A DNA stretch of 64,000 bases, taken from contig NZ_LPWF01000013.1 in the NCBI RefSeq assembly GCF_001723305.1, positions 1 through 64,000 on the forward strand, in the 5' to 3' direction. Source of the stretch: Methyloceanibacter superfactus (GTDB lineage: Bacteria; Pseudomonadota; Alphaproteobacteria; Rhizobiales; Methyloligellaceae). Both the position numbers and the translations under genes were made by a program. Each line of letters begins with the position of its first letter. Within the stretch, counting starts at the first letter, position 1. The notes beneath the pieces were generated by a model, which saw nothing but the letters and a program-made list of their open reading frames with translations, was not told the DNA's origin and ran no database searches. Positions 9,476 through 17,216 of the stretch are shown here, one piece after another.

Positions 9476-10960
9476 TTATTGGTCAGCTTCGATCAGAACC
9501 GGAACCCCCGCCGAGCGTAGCAGAATTGCCACTTCTTGGGCACGCCGCTCGAATTCGGCACGATCGGCCGGGGAATCGCCGAGATCAGAGCACAGCCCTG
9601 CCAGACGCGCACGGTCGAGGACAAGAACATTGTCGCCGACGGCGGCCGCGCCTGTCTGCACCCAGGTAATCACGCCACCCGCCACGGTAGCGCCATCGAC
9701 GGCGTTGACCAGCACGAAATTGCCGGTGAGTGGGAGGTCGCCGAACAGGTCGAGCGCGGTGGCCCGGCCGAGCAGGATGCGGCAATCGGCGATGTCGTTG
9801 ACGCCGCATTCATGGGCGGGCGTTACGCCAAGCGTCTCGAAGTCCACCAAAGCCGACACGCTCATGGAGGTGACCGGCGTGAGATCGGTGGCGGTACGCA
9901 ACAGATAGCCGGCTTCCGGATCGAAGGATTTTTCCGAGAGCCAGACGAGGCGCGCCTCGATGACGTCGGCGTTGACGGGCCGGCGCTTGATCTCCGACAG
10001 CACGGCGCCACGCGAGATATCGAGATCGGTGTCGAGCACGAGGGTGACGGCATCGCCCTTCTGGGCGGAGGGCTGGTCGCCGTCCATGGTGGCAATTCGC
10101 CGCAAGGTCGCGCCGAGGCCGCTGCGCGCATCGACCACGCGGTCGCCAACACTGATCGTGCCCGAGGTGACGGTGCCGGCATAGCCGCGGAAATCGCCCG
10201 AAGCGCGCAGCACGAGCTGCACCGGCATGCGGAACGGCGCATCCTCCGGCTCGACCTTGGGATCGACGTTCTCGAGATAGTCGAGCAGCGTCGGGCCGGT
10301 GTACCAGGCCATCTCCGCCGAGCGGGCGACCACATTGGCGCCGGTGAGCGCCGCCACCGGAATGGTTGTGGTCTCGGCAAAATCGAAATTGCCGGCGAGG
10401 GCCGCGAAGTCCGCCTCGATGGCGCGGTAGCGCTCTTCCGACCAATCGATCTGGTCCATCTTGTTGACGGCGACAATGACCTTCTTAATGCCGACGAGAT
10501 TGCAGATGGCGGCATGGCGGCGGGTCTGACGCTTCACGCCGTGACGAGCATCGACCAGCAGTATGGCGAGATCGGCATGGGAGGCGCCGGTGGCCATGTT
10601 GCGGGTGTATTGCTCGTGGCCCGGAGAATCGATGATGACGAAGCGGCGGCGCTCGGTCTCGAAATAGCGCCAGGCGATGTCGATGGTGATGCCCTGCTCG
10701 CGCTCGGCCACGAGGCCGTCGAGCAGCAGCGAGAAGTCGATGCGCTCGCCGTTGACCGCGCGGTTGTGGGAGGCATGCAGGATGGCGGCGCGCTGGTCGT
10801 CGGTGACGCCGGCCGCGTCCCACAACAGACGGCCGATCAGCGTGGACTTGCCGTCATCGACCGAGCCGCAGGTGAGAAGCCGGACCATGGGGCCCAGTTT
10901 CTGGCCGGGCGCATGAGCGGTGCCGGGCGAGGTTCTTTCTTCGAGCGCAGCCAAGTTCAT
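9476..10960 (-). CDS. cysN: Sulfate adenylyltransferase large subunit with a C-terminal APS-kinase remnant
   Basis: CysN is the GTPase subunit of ATP sulfurylase, which with CysD makes adenosine 5'-phosphosulfate (APS). The 494-residue protein shows G1 GSVDDGKST (residues 32-40), G3 DSPGHEQY and G4 VNKMD, then two beta-barrel domains. The last 48 residues (from about VLVLDRARLAGL) do not belong to CysN: they align by eye with the middle of APS kinase, as in CysNC fusions (VLDG..N.RHGLNRDLG, ADR.E..RR..EVA.LL), but the P-loop and everything beyond are missing. cysD overlaps this start by one base (TGATG), giving translational coupling. Confidence 0.96.
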   Translation of the reverse strand: MNLAALEERTSPGTAHAPGQKLGPMVRLLTCGSVDDGKSTLIGRLLWDAAGVTDDQRAAILHASHNRAVNGERIDFSLLLDGLVAEREQGITIDIAWRYFETERRRFVIIDSPGHEQYTRNMATGASHADLAILLVDARHGVKRQTRRHAAICNLVGIKKVIVAVNKMDQIDWSEERYRAIEADFAALAGNFDFAETTTIPVAALTGANVVARSAEMAWYTGPTLLDYLENVDPKVEPEDAPFRMPVQLVLRASGDFRGYAGTVTSGTISVGDRVVDARSGLGATLRRIATMDGDQPSAQKGDAVTLVLDTDLDISRGAVLSEIKRRPVNADVIEARLVWLSEKSFDPEAGYLLRTATDLTPVTSMSVSALVDFETLGVTPAHECGVNDIADCRILLGRATALDLFGDLPLTGNFVLVNAVDGATVAGGVITWVQTGAAAVGDNVLVLDRARLAGLCSDLGDSPADRAEFERRAQEVAILLRSAGVPVLIEADQ

Positions 10961-11865
10961 CAGAAGTAACCCTCACGCTTCTTCATCTCCATGGCGCCGG
11001 CCTGATCGTGGTCGATCAGCCGCCCCGCCCGCTCGGACACACGCGCCTCCAAGGTCTCGGTCACCACGGCGTCGAGATCGGCCGCTTCCGATTCGACGGC
11101 CGCGGTCAGCGGATAGCAGCCGAGCGTACGGAAACGCACCTTGCGCGTTTGCGGCGCTTCTCCCGGAAGCAAGCGCATGCGCTCGTCGTCGACCATGAGA
11201 AGCTGGCCATTGCGCTCCACCACGGGGCGATCGGCGGCGAAATAGAGCGGCACCACGTCGAGCTTCTCGAGCGTGATGTAGCGCCACACATCGCCCTCGG
11301 TCCAATTGGACAGCGGGAAGACGCGCACGGTCTCGCCCCGGCCGAGACGGCCGTTCAAGAGCTGCCACATCTCGGGACGCTGCAGGCGCGGGTCCCAGGT
11401 ATGACCGGCGGCGCGGAAGGAGAACACGCGCTCCTTGGCGCGGCTCGCCTCCTCGTCGCGGCGGGCGCCGCCGAAGGCCGCGTCGAAACCGCCGGCGTCT
11501 AGCGCCTGGCGCAGAGCCTGGGGTCTCATGATGTCGGTATAGATGGACGGCGGATGATCGAACGGGTTCATGCCGCGGGCGAGCCCGTCGTGGTTGGTGT
11601 GCACGATGAGATCGAGGCCGAGCTCCTTCACGGTGCGGTCGCGGAAGGCGATCATGTCGTGGAACTTCCAGGTGGTGTCCACGTGGAGCAGCGGAAACGG
11701 CGGCTTGGCCGGCCAGAAGGCCTTGCGCGCCAGATGCAGCAGGACGGTGGAGTCCTTGCCGATGGAATAGAGCAGCACGGGCGTGCGGAACTGCGCCGCC
11801 GCCTCGCGGAAGATGTGGATGCTCTCGGCTTCGAGAAGCTTCAGATGCGAGGTGAGCGCGGTCAT
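10960..11865 (-). CDS. cysD: Sulfate adenylyltransferase small subunit
   Basis: CysD carries out the adenylyl transfer from ATP to sulfate, working with CysN. The 301-residue protein starts [19 protein letters not shown]; the frame is open upstream for 41 more residues but those are arginine-rich and overlap cysH, so ATG 11865 is preferred. The PP-loop [17 protein letters not shown] lies at about residue 31, with VDTTWKF and the usual [13 protein letters not shown] segment later. The cysH stop overlaps this start by 4 bases (11862-11865), and the stop overlaps the cysN start by one base. Confidence 0.97.
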   Translation of the reverse strand: MTALTSHLKLLEAESIHIFREAAAQFRTPVLLYSIGKDSTVLLHLARKAFWPAKPPFPLLHVDTTWKFHDMIAFRDRTVKELGLDLIVHTNHDGLARGMNPFDHPPSIYTDIMRPQALRQALDAGGFDAAFGGARRDEEASRAKERVFSFRAAGHTWDPRLQRPEMWQLLNGRLGRGETVRVFPLSNWTEGDVWRYITLEKLDVVPLYFAADRPVVERNGQLLMVDDERMRLLPGEAPQTRKVRFRTLGCYPLTAAVESEAADLDAVVTETLEARVSERAGRLIDHDQAGAMEMKKREGYF

Positions 11866-12701
11866 GCGGCTTTCTCTTTTTCTTTCCCGTTCTCGTTCAC
11901 GTGGAGGCCGCACTCCTTTTTCTCCTCGTTCTCCCACCACCAGCGGCCGGCGCGCGGGTTCTCGCCGGGCTGGATAGCGCGGGTGCACGGCGCGCAGCCG
12001 ATGGAGACGAAGCCCCGTGCGTGCAGCGGATTCACGGGGATGTTGTTGGCGGCGATGTAATCCATCAGCGTTTCCGTCGACCAGTCGGCCACCGGGTTCA
12101 CCTTGGTGAGCCCGCGCTCGGCGTCCCAGGCGGCCAACGGCACGTCGGAGCGTGCGTCGGAATGCTCGCGGCGCAAGCCCGTGATCCAGCCTTGGGCGCC
12201 GTCGAGCGCGCGGTTCAGGGGACGCACCTTGCGGATCTCGCAGCAGGCCTTGCGGTTCTCGATGGCGTGGCGGAAGCCGAACACGCCGTCGCGGGCGACG
12301 AGCTCTTCGACCTCGGCCGCTTCCGGCGTGACGAGACGGATGCGGAGGCGGAAGCGCAGCTCCGACAGTTCGACGGTCTCCAGCACCTCGGGGAACAGGC
12401 GGCCCGTGTCGAGGGTGAACACGTCGACGTCGCCCGACTTGTCGGCGCCAGACTTGGCGATGCCGGATTTGGCGATGGCGTGGAGAATGGCCTGATCCTC
12501 CAGGCCGAGACTGGTCGAGAAGGCGATGCGCCCTTCGATATGCTCGCCCACCGCCTTGATGCGGGCCACGAGATCGTCGGTCTGGCGCAGCGTCTCATCG
12601 AGCGCCAGCGCGGCCTTGCGCGAAGCTCCCAGCGCAGCGGCAGGGTGTTGCGGACGGCGGGCTGATAGTTGCGGCTGATGCGCTCGAGCGAGGCCTTCCA
12701 C
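11862..12701 (-). CDS. cysH: Assimilatory APS reductase (CysH, 4Fe-4S type), 5' end uncertain
   Basis: CysH reduces activated sulfate to sulfite. Two cysteine motifs, [15 protein letters not shown] and GCAPCTRAI, form the CC...CxxC set that binds a 4Fe-4S cluster and marks the APS-using branch rather than the PAPS reductases, which lack these residues. The catalytic C-terminal ECGLH is also present (KKECGLHVN). The core begins at about [16 protein letters not shown] (near 12600). The only in-frame start codon upstream is GTG 12701, which would bury about 30 residues inside the DUF934 gene and is probably not used; a lost or gained base at 12600-12660 may hide the real start. Gly/Ser-Asp-Lys repeats ([16 protein letters not shown]) form an unusual short insertion. 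Confidence 0.9.
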   Translation of the reverse strand: MEGLARAHQPQLSARRPQHPAAALGASRKAALALDETLRQTDDLVARIKAVGEHIEGRIAFSTSLGLEDQAILHAIAKSGIAKSGADKSGDVDVFTLDTGRLFPEVLETVELSELRFRLRIRLVTPEAAEVEELVARDGVFGFRHAIENRKACCEIRKVRPLNRALDGAQGWITGLRREHSDARSDVPLAAWDAERGLTKVNPVADWSTETLMDYIAANNIPVNPLHARGFVSIGCAPCTRAIQPGENPRAGRWWWENEEKKECGLHVNENGKEKEKAA

Positions 12702-13009
12702 ACGCGCTCGGCTTCCGGATCGGCGATCTCGGCGGTGTCGAAGCCGGAGCGCAGCAGGAACTGCGCCTGATCGGGAATGAGATAGCCGATCGCCCTGATC
12801 TCGCCCTTGAAGCCGTGCCGCTCGCGCAGCAGGCGCGCGAGGCTGAAGCCGCGCCCGTCGGTGAAGCTCGGAAAGGCGATGGCGATGGGTCCGGCATTGC
12901 CGCCGGCCGCGGCGGCGAGCGCGGTCTCGTCGGCCGCGGGCTCCAACACCGTGGCGACCTCGTCGGGCTCGGCGACGAGCCTTCCGGTGGCGAGATCAAC
13001 GAGCACCAT
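12595..13009 (-). CDS. DUF934 protein (sulfite-reduction associated), 3' end disturbed
   Basis: A small protein of the DUF934 family, which sits beside cysI and cysH in many proteobacteria and is thought to assist sulfite reduction. It starts MVLVDLATGRLVAEPDE and contains FPSFTDGRGFSLARLLRERH and the YLIPDQAQFLLRSGFDTAE segment, then [11 protein letters not shown]. The start overlaps the cysI stop by 14 bases. In the raw frame no stop appears until 12215, far too long for the family (about 140-160 residues). A stop at 12595-12597 lies in the neighbouring frame, so a one-base change near 12610-12650 is suspected; the end given is therefore a guess. Confidence 0.75.
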
Positions 13010-14651
13010 AAAGAGCCTCCTTGAAGGGCGCCGCGCCCACGCGCCGCCACGTTTCGAGGAAGCTCTCTCCCTCGTCGCGGTTTTCGATATAGGTGTCGAC
13101 GATGGTGTCGATGGCCTGCGGCACGGCTTCCGCGCGGAAGCCCGGGCCGATGATGGTGCCGACCGAGGCGCTGTCCTTCGGATTGCCGCCGAGCGTGATT
13201 TGGTAGAGCTCGGTGCCTTTCTTGTCGACGCCGAGAATGCCGATATTGCCGGAATGGTGATGCCCGCAGGCATTGATGCAGCCCGACATGTTCAGCCGCA
13301 ACTGGCCGATCTCTTCCTGGCGCGAGGGATCCTCGAAGCGCTTGGCGATCTCCTTGGCGATGGGGATCGAGCGCGCGTTGGCGAGGTTGCAGTAGTCGAG
13401 GCCCGGGCAGCAGATCATGTCGCCGAGCAGCTCGTTATTGCCGGTGGCGAGGTCCGCCGGCACCAGCGCGTCATACAGCGCGGGCACGTCGGCGATGGCC
13501 ACATGGGGCAGTACCAGGTTCTGGGTGTAGTTGACGCGCACCTCGTCATGGCCGAAGCGCTCGGTGAGATCGGCGACCAGGTCCATCGCGTCGGAGGACG
13601 CATCGCCCGGCGTGCGGCCCGGCTCTTTCAGCGAGATCACCACCGAGGCATAGCCCGGCACGCGATGGGCGAGCACGTTGTGCTTGTACCAATTGGCGAA
13701 GGCGGGATCGGAGGCGCGGCGCGCGGCGACCGCCTCGTCGCGGGCAGGCCGCGGCGGCAGATCGGGCGGCGCGAAATAAGACATGATGCGCCGCTTCTCG
13801 TCCTCGGGCAGATCGACGGCGGACTTGTGCGTCGCCTCCCAATCGGCCTCGACCTCCTCGCGGAATTTGTCGATGCCGAGCGCGTTGACGAGAATCTTGA
13901 TGCGGGCCTTGTGAATGTTGTCGCGGCGGCCGAACAGATTGTACACGCGCAAGATCGACTCGATGTAGGAGAGCAGATGCTCCTTCGGCAGGAAGGACCG
14001 GATCTCCTGGCCGACATAGGGAATGCGGCCCATGCCGCCGCCGACCAGCACGCGAAAGCCGTTCTCGCCGTTCGGACCCTTGACGATGCGAAGGCCGATA
14101 TCGTGGAAGGCGGTCGCGGCGCGATCCTCGGCGGCGCCGGAGATGGCGATCTTGAACTTGCGCGGCAGCCAGCTGAACTCCGGATGCAACGTCGACCATT
14201 GGCGCAAGATCTCGCACCAGGGACGCGGGTCCTCGAGCTCGTCGACGGCTGCGGCCGCATAGGGATCGGCGGTGACGTTGCGCACGCAGTTGCCGCTGGT
14301 CTGGATGCAGTGCATCTCGACGTCGGCGAGCGCGGCCAGCACATCGGGGATGTCGACCAGCTTCACCCAGTTGAGCTGCAGATTCTGCCGCGTGGTGAAA
14401 TGGCCGTAGCCGCGATCCCATGTGCGGGCGATCATGGCGAGCTGACGCAGCTGCCGCGACGACAGCACGCCGTAGGGAATGGCGATGCGCAGCATATAGG
14501 CGTGGAGCTGCAGGTAGAGCCCGTTCCGCAAACGAAGCGGTCGGAACTCTTCCTCGTTCAGCGCGCCCGATAGGCGACGCTCGACCTGGTCCTTGAACTC
14601 CGCCACGCGATCGCGAACGAAAGCGTGGTCGAACTCATCATAGCGGTACAT
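12996..14651 (-). CDS. cysI: Sulfite reductase hemoprotein subunit
   Basis: CysI reduces sulfite to sulfide by six electrons at a coupled siroheme and 4Fe-4S cluster. The 551-residue protein has the expected two-repeat layout; the first half carries GYGHFTTRQNLQLNWV and TSGNCVRNVTADP, and the second half carries the cluster ligands MICCPGLDYCNLA and NMSGCINACGHHHSGN. No flavoprotein gene (cysJ) is nearby, while a 2Fe-2S ferredoxin gene heads the same cluster, so ferredoxin is the likely electron donor. The start overlaps the DUF2849 gene by 14 bases. Confidence 0.95.
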   Translation of the reverse strand: MYRYDEFDHAFVRDRVAEFKDQVERRLSGALNEEEFRPLRLRNGLYLQLHAYMLRIAIPYGVLSSRQLRQLAMIARTWDRGYGHFTTRQNLQLNWVKLVDIPDVLAALADVEMHCIQTSGNCVRNVTADPYAAAAVDELEDPRPWCEILRQWSTLHPEFSWLPRKFKIAISGAAEDRAATAFHDIGLRIVKGPNGENGFRVLVGGGMGRIPYVGQEIRSFLPKEHLLSYIESILRVYNLFGRRDNIHKARIKILVNALGIDKFREEVEADWEATHKSAVDLPEDEKRRIMSYFAPPDLPPRPARDEAVAARRASDPAFANWYKHNVLAHRVPGYASVVISLKEPGRTPGDASSDAMDLVADLTERFGHDEVRVNYTQNLVLPHVAIADVPALYDALVPADLATGNNELLGDMICCPGLDYCNLANARSIPIAKEIAKRFEDPSRQEEIGQLRLNMSGCINACGHHHSGNIGILGVDKKGTELYQITLGGNPKDSASVGTIIGPGFRAEAVPQAIDTIVDTYIENRDEGESFLETWRRVGAAPFKEALYGAR

Positions 14652-14937
14652 CGTACCAGTCCTTCGTCAGTGTTGTGCGGTGGGCGGCGCGGATGCGCTC
14701 ACGCACGGAAAGCGGATCGACCGCGCCGTCAACCAGCGCGACCGGCATGGGATAGACGCCGACAACCTCGCGCTCGCGCACGGCGTTCTCGGCGATGGTT
14801 TCAAGCGCCTTGGTTTCTTCCTCGCCCTCGGCGACTTGCGCGTTGGCGATGGCTTCCGTCCATTGGCCTTCGGCGGCGAGATAGACGACAACGCCGTCGG
14901 TGAGGCGGTTGGCGGTGATGACGTTAGGCTTAGCCAT
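14638..14937 (-). CDS. DUF2849 family protein
   Basis: A 99-residue soluble protein starting MAKPNVITANRLTDGVVVYL, typical of DUF2849, a family of unknown function that occurs directly before cysI in alphaproteobacterial sulfur operons. Visible conserved segments are the N-terminal beta-strand pair (VITANRLTDGVVVYLA), a helical middle rich in Glu/Ala, and the end RERIRAAHRTTLTKDWYDVPL (cited as RERIRAAHRTT and DWYDVPL). Its genes overlap cysG upstream (8 bases) and cysI downstream (14 bases), so tight co-expression with sulfite reductase is implied. Confidence 0.88.
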   Translation of the reverse strand: MAKPNVITANRLTDGVVVYLAAEGQWTEAIANAQVAEGEEETKALETIAENAVREREVVGVYPMPVALVDGAVDPLSVRERIRAAHRTTLTKDWYDVPL

Positions 14938-16360
14938 AGGCGCGCTTGACCTCCTCGGATGCGAGGATGTCCTCGACGACGCCGGATGCCGGCAGCCCAG
15001 CCACTTCGCCGAAGATCAGGACCGCCGGGCTCTTGAGCCCCAGACTTTCCGGATGGGCGGCAAGGGCGGCGATGGTGGTGGCGACGCGGCGCTCGGTGTC
15101 GCGGCTGGCGTTCTCCACGGCGAGCACCGGCAGCCCGGTCCGGAAACCGGCCTCAAGCAGCTTCTGCGCGACGGCGGATGCGGTGGTGACGCCCATATAG
15201 ACAATGAGCGTGTTCTTGCCGGCGGCGAGAGCGGCGAGATCGAGATATTCGAACCCCGGCTCCTGACCGCTCGCCTCATGGCCCGAGACGAAGGTCACGC
15301 TGTGAGACACGTCGCGATGGGTGAGCGGAATCTGTAAGCTCGCGGCGGCGGCGATGCCGGCGGTGACGCCGGGCACGATCTCGATGGCGATGCCTTCGGC
15401 GCGCAGCGCATCGAGCTCCTCGCCGCCACGGCCGAAGATGAAGGGATCGCCACCTTTCAGCCGCACCACGGTCTGGCCGGCCTTGGCGCGGGCGACGAGC
15501 AGGGCATTGATCTCGCTCTGCGGCACGCTATGGGCGCCCTTGGCCTTGCCGACCGGCACCAGCTCGGCCTCGCGGCGGGCATGATCGAGCACGCCATCGC
15601 CGACCAGGCGGTCGTAGAAAATGACATCGGCGGATTTCAGCGCGCGCACCGCCTTCATGGTGAGAAGCTCGGGGTCGCCGGGACCGGCGCCGACCAGAAG
15701 CACGCGCCCTTGCGATGCGCCCTCGCCGGTCGCCTTCTCGATCGCCTCGTCGATCAGCGCACGGGCCTTCGGCTCATCGCCTTCCAGCATGGCTTCGGCG
15801 GCGGCGCCTTCGAACACCGCCTCCCAGAATCGCCGCCGCGGCGGACCGGACGGGACGCGCTCGGCGACGCGGCCGCGGAACTCACCCGCGAGCTTCGCCA
15901 GCGCATCGAGGCGCGGATGCAGCTCGCGCTCGAGCCAAGCCCGGAGACGCTGCGCCAGCACGGGCGCCGCCGTGGCGGTGCCGATGGCCACGGTGACCTC
16001 GCCACGGTCGACGATCGCCGGCAGCACGAAGGTGCAAAGCTCGGGACGGTCCGGCACGTTCACCGGCACGCCGAGCGCCCGGGCCATGGCCGAGACACGC
16101 GTGTCCTCCGCGTCGTCCTCGGTGGCGGCGATGACGAGCGGGCGGCCACGCACCTGATCGATGCCGGGCTGCGGGGTGAGACGCGCGACCTGTCCGGCTT
16201 CGGCGAGCTTGGCAAGCTCGGGCACGAGCTCCATCGCCGCGACCTCGACCACGGGCGCCCGTTTCAACAGGAGGCGCGTCTTGATGGCCGCAAGCTCGCC
16301 GCCGCCGACCACCAAAGGCGGCCTGCCGTCGAAGCTCACGAAGATGGGGAAGGTGCGCAT
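14930..16360 (-). CDS. cysG: Siroheme synthase (multifunctional CysG)
   Basis: CysG makes siroheme, the CysI cofactor. The 476-residue protein has an N-terminal precorrin-2 dehydrogenase/ferrochelatase domain with a nucleotide-binding start (PIFVSFDGRPPLVVGGGELA) and a C-terminal uroporphyrinogen-III methyltransferase domain from about residue 225, with VLLVGAGPGDPELLTMKA, VVRLKGGDPFIFGRGGEE and PGVTAGIAAAA. ATG 16360 was chosen because it overlaps the ferredoxin stop (TGATG) and gives the family N-terminus; the frame is open for 90 further residues upstream but those are antisense-like and arginine-rich. Confidence 0.95.
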   Translation of the reverse strand: MRTFPIFVSFDGRPPLVVGGGELAAIKTRLLLKRAPVVEVAAMELVPELAKLAEAGQVARLTPQPGIDQVRGRPLVIAATEDDAEDTRVSAMARALGVPVNVPDRPELCTFVLPAIVDRGEVTVAIGTATAAPVLAQRLRAWLERELHPRLDALAKLAGEFRGRVAERVPSGPPRRRFWEAVFEGAAAEAMLEGDEPKARALIDEAIEKATGEGASQGRVLLVGAGPGDPELLTMKAVRALKSADVIFYDRLVGDGVLDHARREAELVPVGKAKGAHSVPQSEINALLVARAKAGQTVVRLKGGDPFIFGRGGEELDALRAEGIAIEIVPGVTAGIAAAASLQIPLTHRDVSHSVTFVSGHEASGQEPGFEYLDLAALAAGKNTLIVYMGVTTASAVAQKLLEAGFRTGLPVLAVENASRDTERRVATTIAALAAHPESLGLKSPAVLIFGEVAGLPASGVVEDILASEEVKRAYG

Positions 16361-16716
16361 CAGCCCCGGCCTCCCACCGCCATCGGCTCCTCGGGCGCGT
16401 CGGTCAAGCTTTCCGGCGCGAGCTCCACCTCGAGCCCGTCGAGCTCGGGTGTCATGATCAATTGGCAGCACAGACGGGAGCGCTCGTCGACCTGAAAGGC
16501 GCCGTCGAGCATCTCCATTTCCTCGTCGGTCGGCGGCACGAGCTTGCCGACCCAGCCCTCGTCCACCCACACATGGCAGGTCGCGCAGGCGCAAGCCCCG
16601 CCGCACTCCGCCTTGATGGGGAGACCCCAATCGCGGATCACCTCCATCACGCGCCAGCCCTCGAGGGCTTCAAGGCGGTGGGTGGTGCCGTCGGGCAAGC
16701 GGACGGTGATGAACAT
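16360..16716 (-). CDS. 2Fe-2S ferredoxin
   Basis: A 118-residue ferredoxin of the adrenodoxin-like class. The four cluster cysteines are seen in CGGACACATC (C-x5-C-x2-C, about residues 38-47) and in the later LCCQLIM segment. The C-terminal 25 residues are acidic and may be disordered. It is the first firmly recognised gene of the sulfate-assimilation cluster and is translationally coupled to cysG (TGATG overlap). With no cysJ in sight, it is the best candidate for the electron donor to CysI. Confidence 0.92.
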   Translation of the reverse strand: MFITVRLPDGTTHRLEALEGWRVMEVIRDWGLPIKAECGGACACATCHVWVDEGWVGKLVPPTDEEMEMLDGAFQVDERSRLCCQLIMTPELDGLEVELAPESLTDAPEEPMAVGGRG

Positions 16717-16718
16717 GT

Positions 16719-16910
16719 TTAGGCAACCCTCGCAACGCGTTGCGCCTCGACCGAGGCGCTCGTGTACTCGAAACGTGACGGCTTGTCAGGCGCAAGATCA
16801 CACCGGCGCTGGGCATGGGAGATGCCGCGAGGCGCCGCGGGACGCGGCCCGGACGCAGCTGTACCCGATGCGTTCGCCGCGAAATCTGCGTCGATGAAGT
16901 CGATCATCAT
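16719..16910 (-). CDS. Possible small leader gene of the cys cluster
   Basis: A possible 63-residue protein beginning MMIDFIDADFAANASG and ending 2 bases before the ferredoxin ATG. Third codon positions are mostly G or C, like the neighbours, and its stop-to-start spacing fits an operon. I do not recognise it and see no strong Shine-Dalgarno sequence. The frame is also open upstream to 17063, but that part runs into an AT-rich probable promoter and is unlikely to be coding. It could be non-coding 5' leader. Confidence 0.35.
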   Translation of the reverse strand: MMIDFIDADFAANASGTAASGPRPAAPRGISHAQRRCDLAPDKPSRFEYTSASVEAQRVARVA

Positions 16911-16950
16911 GTCGCGCGCCTGTCCGGTCACTCTCGGGCCGGTCCCGAGC

Positions 16951-17068
16951 GTCCCCCTCAATATGGGGGACAGTACTGAAAAATAATTCTTCCAAAAAGA
17001 GATTATAATAGAAAAAGTGGAACTTTGTTCCGATAGAGCCTTAAAAGGAGAACTGTTTTTCAAAACAG
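16951..17068. promoter_or_regulatory. AT-rich divergent promoter region with two inverted repeats
   Basis: This intergenic stretch between the minus-strand cys cluster and the plus-strand autotransporter drops sharply in GC content. A TATAAT hexamer can be read on the plus strand at 17004-17009 and on the minus strand at 17002-17007. Two inverted repeats flank it: GTCCCCC-N7-GGGGGAC at 16951-16971 (in the likely cys leader) and CTGTTTT-TC-AAAACAG at 17053-17068. Either could be an operator or, for the first, an RNA hairpin. No regulator is identified. Confidence 0.5.
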
Positions 17069-17216
17069 CTCCCAGACGAACGTTGAATCTCTACGGCCCC
17101 CGATGAACGGAAAAGTCTTCTGGCGCCACAGCCTGTGGACGATTCGGCGCCGGGGGCTGGTAAGCGCGCCAAAACCCGCCACAATTGGCTGGGGACAGTT
17201 AAGTGGGGGGCTTGAA

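Noticed and set aside
12807-14573. 588-codon plus-strand frame opposite cysI
   Set aside because: The minus strand encodes complete CysI with all cluster ligands; the antisense frame is Ala/Arg/Asp-rich shadow sequence.
17103-17216. Upstream start for the autotransporter at 17103
   Set aside because: The added 38 residues lack a Shine-Dalgarno and precede the well-spaced ATG at 17217; signal-peptide position favours 17217.
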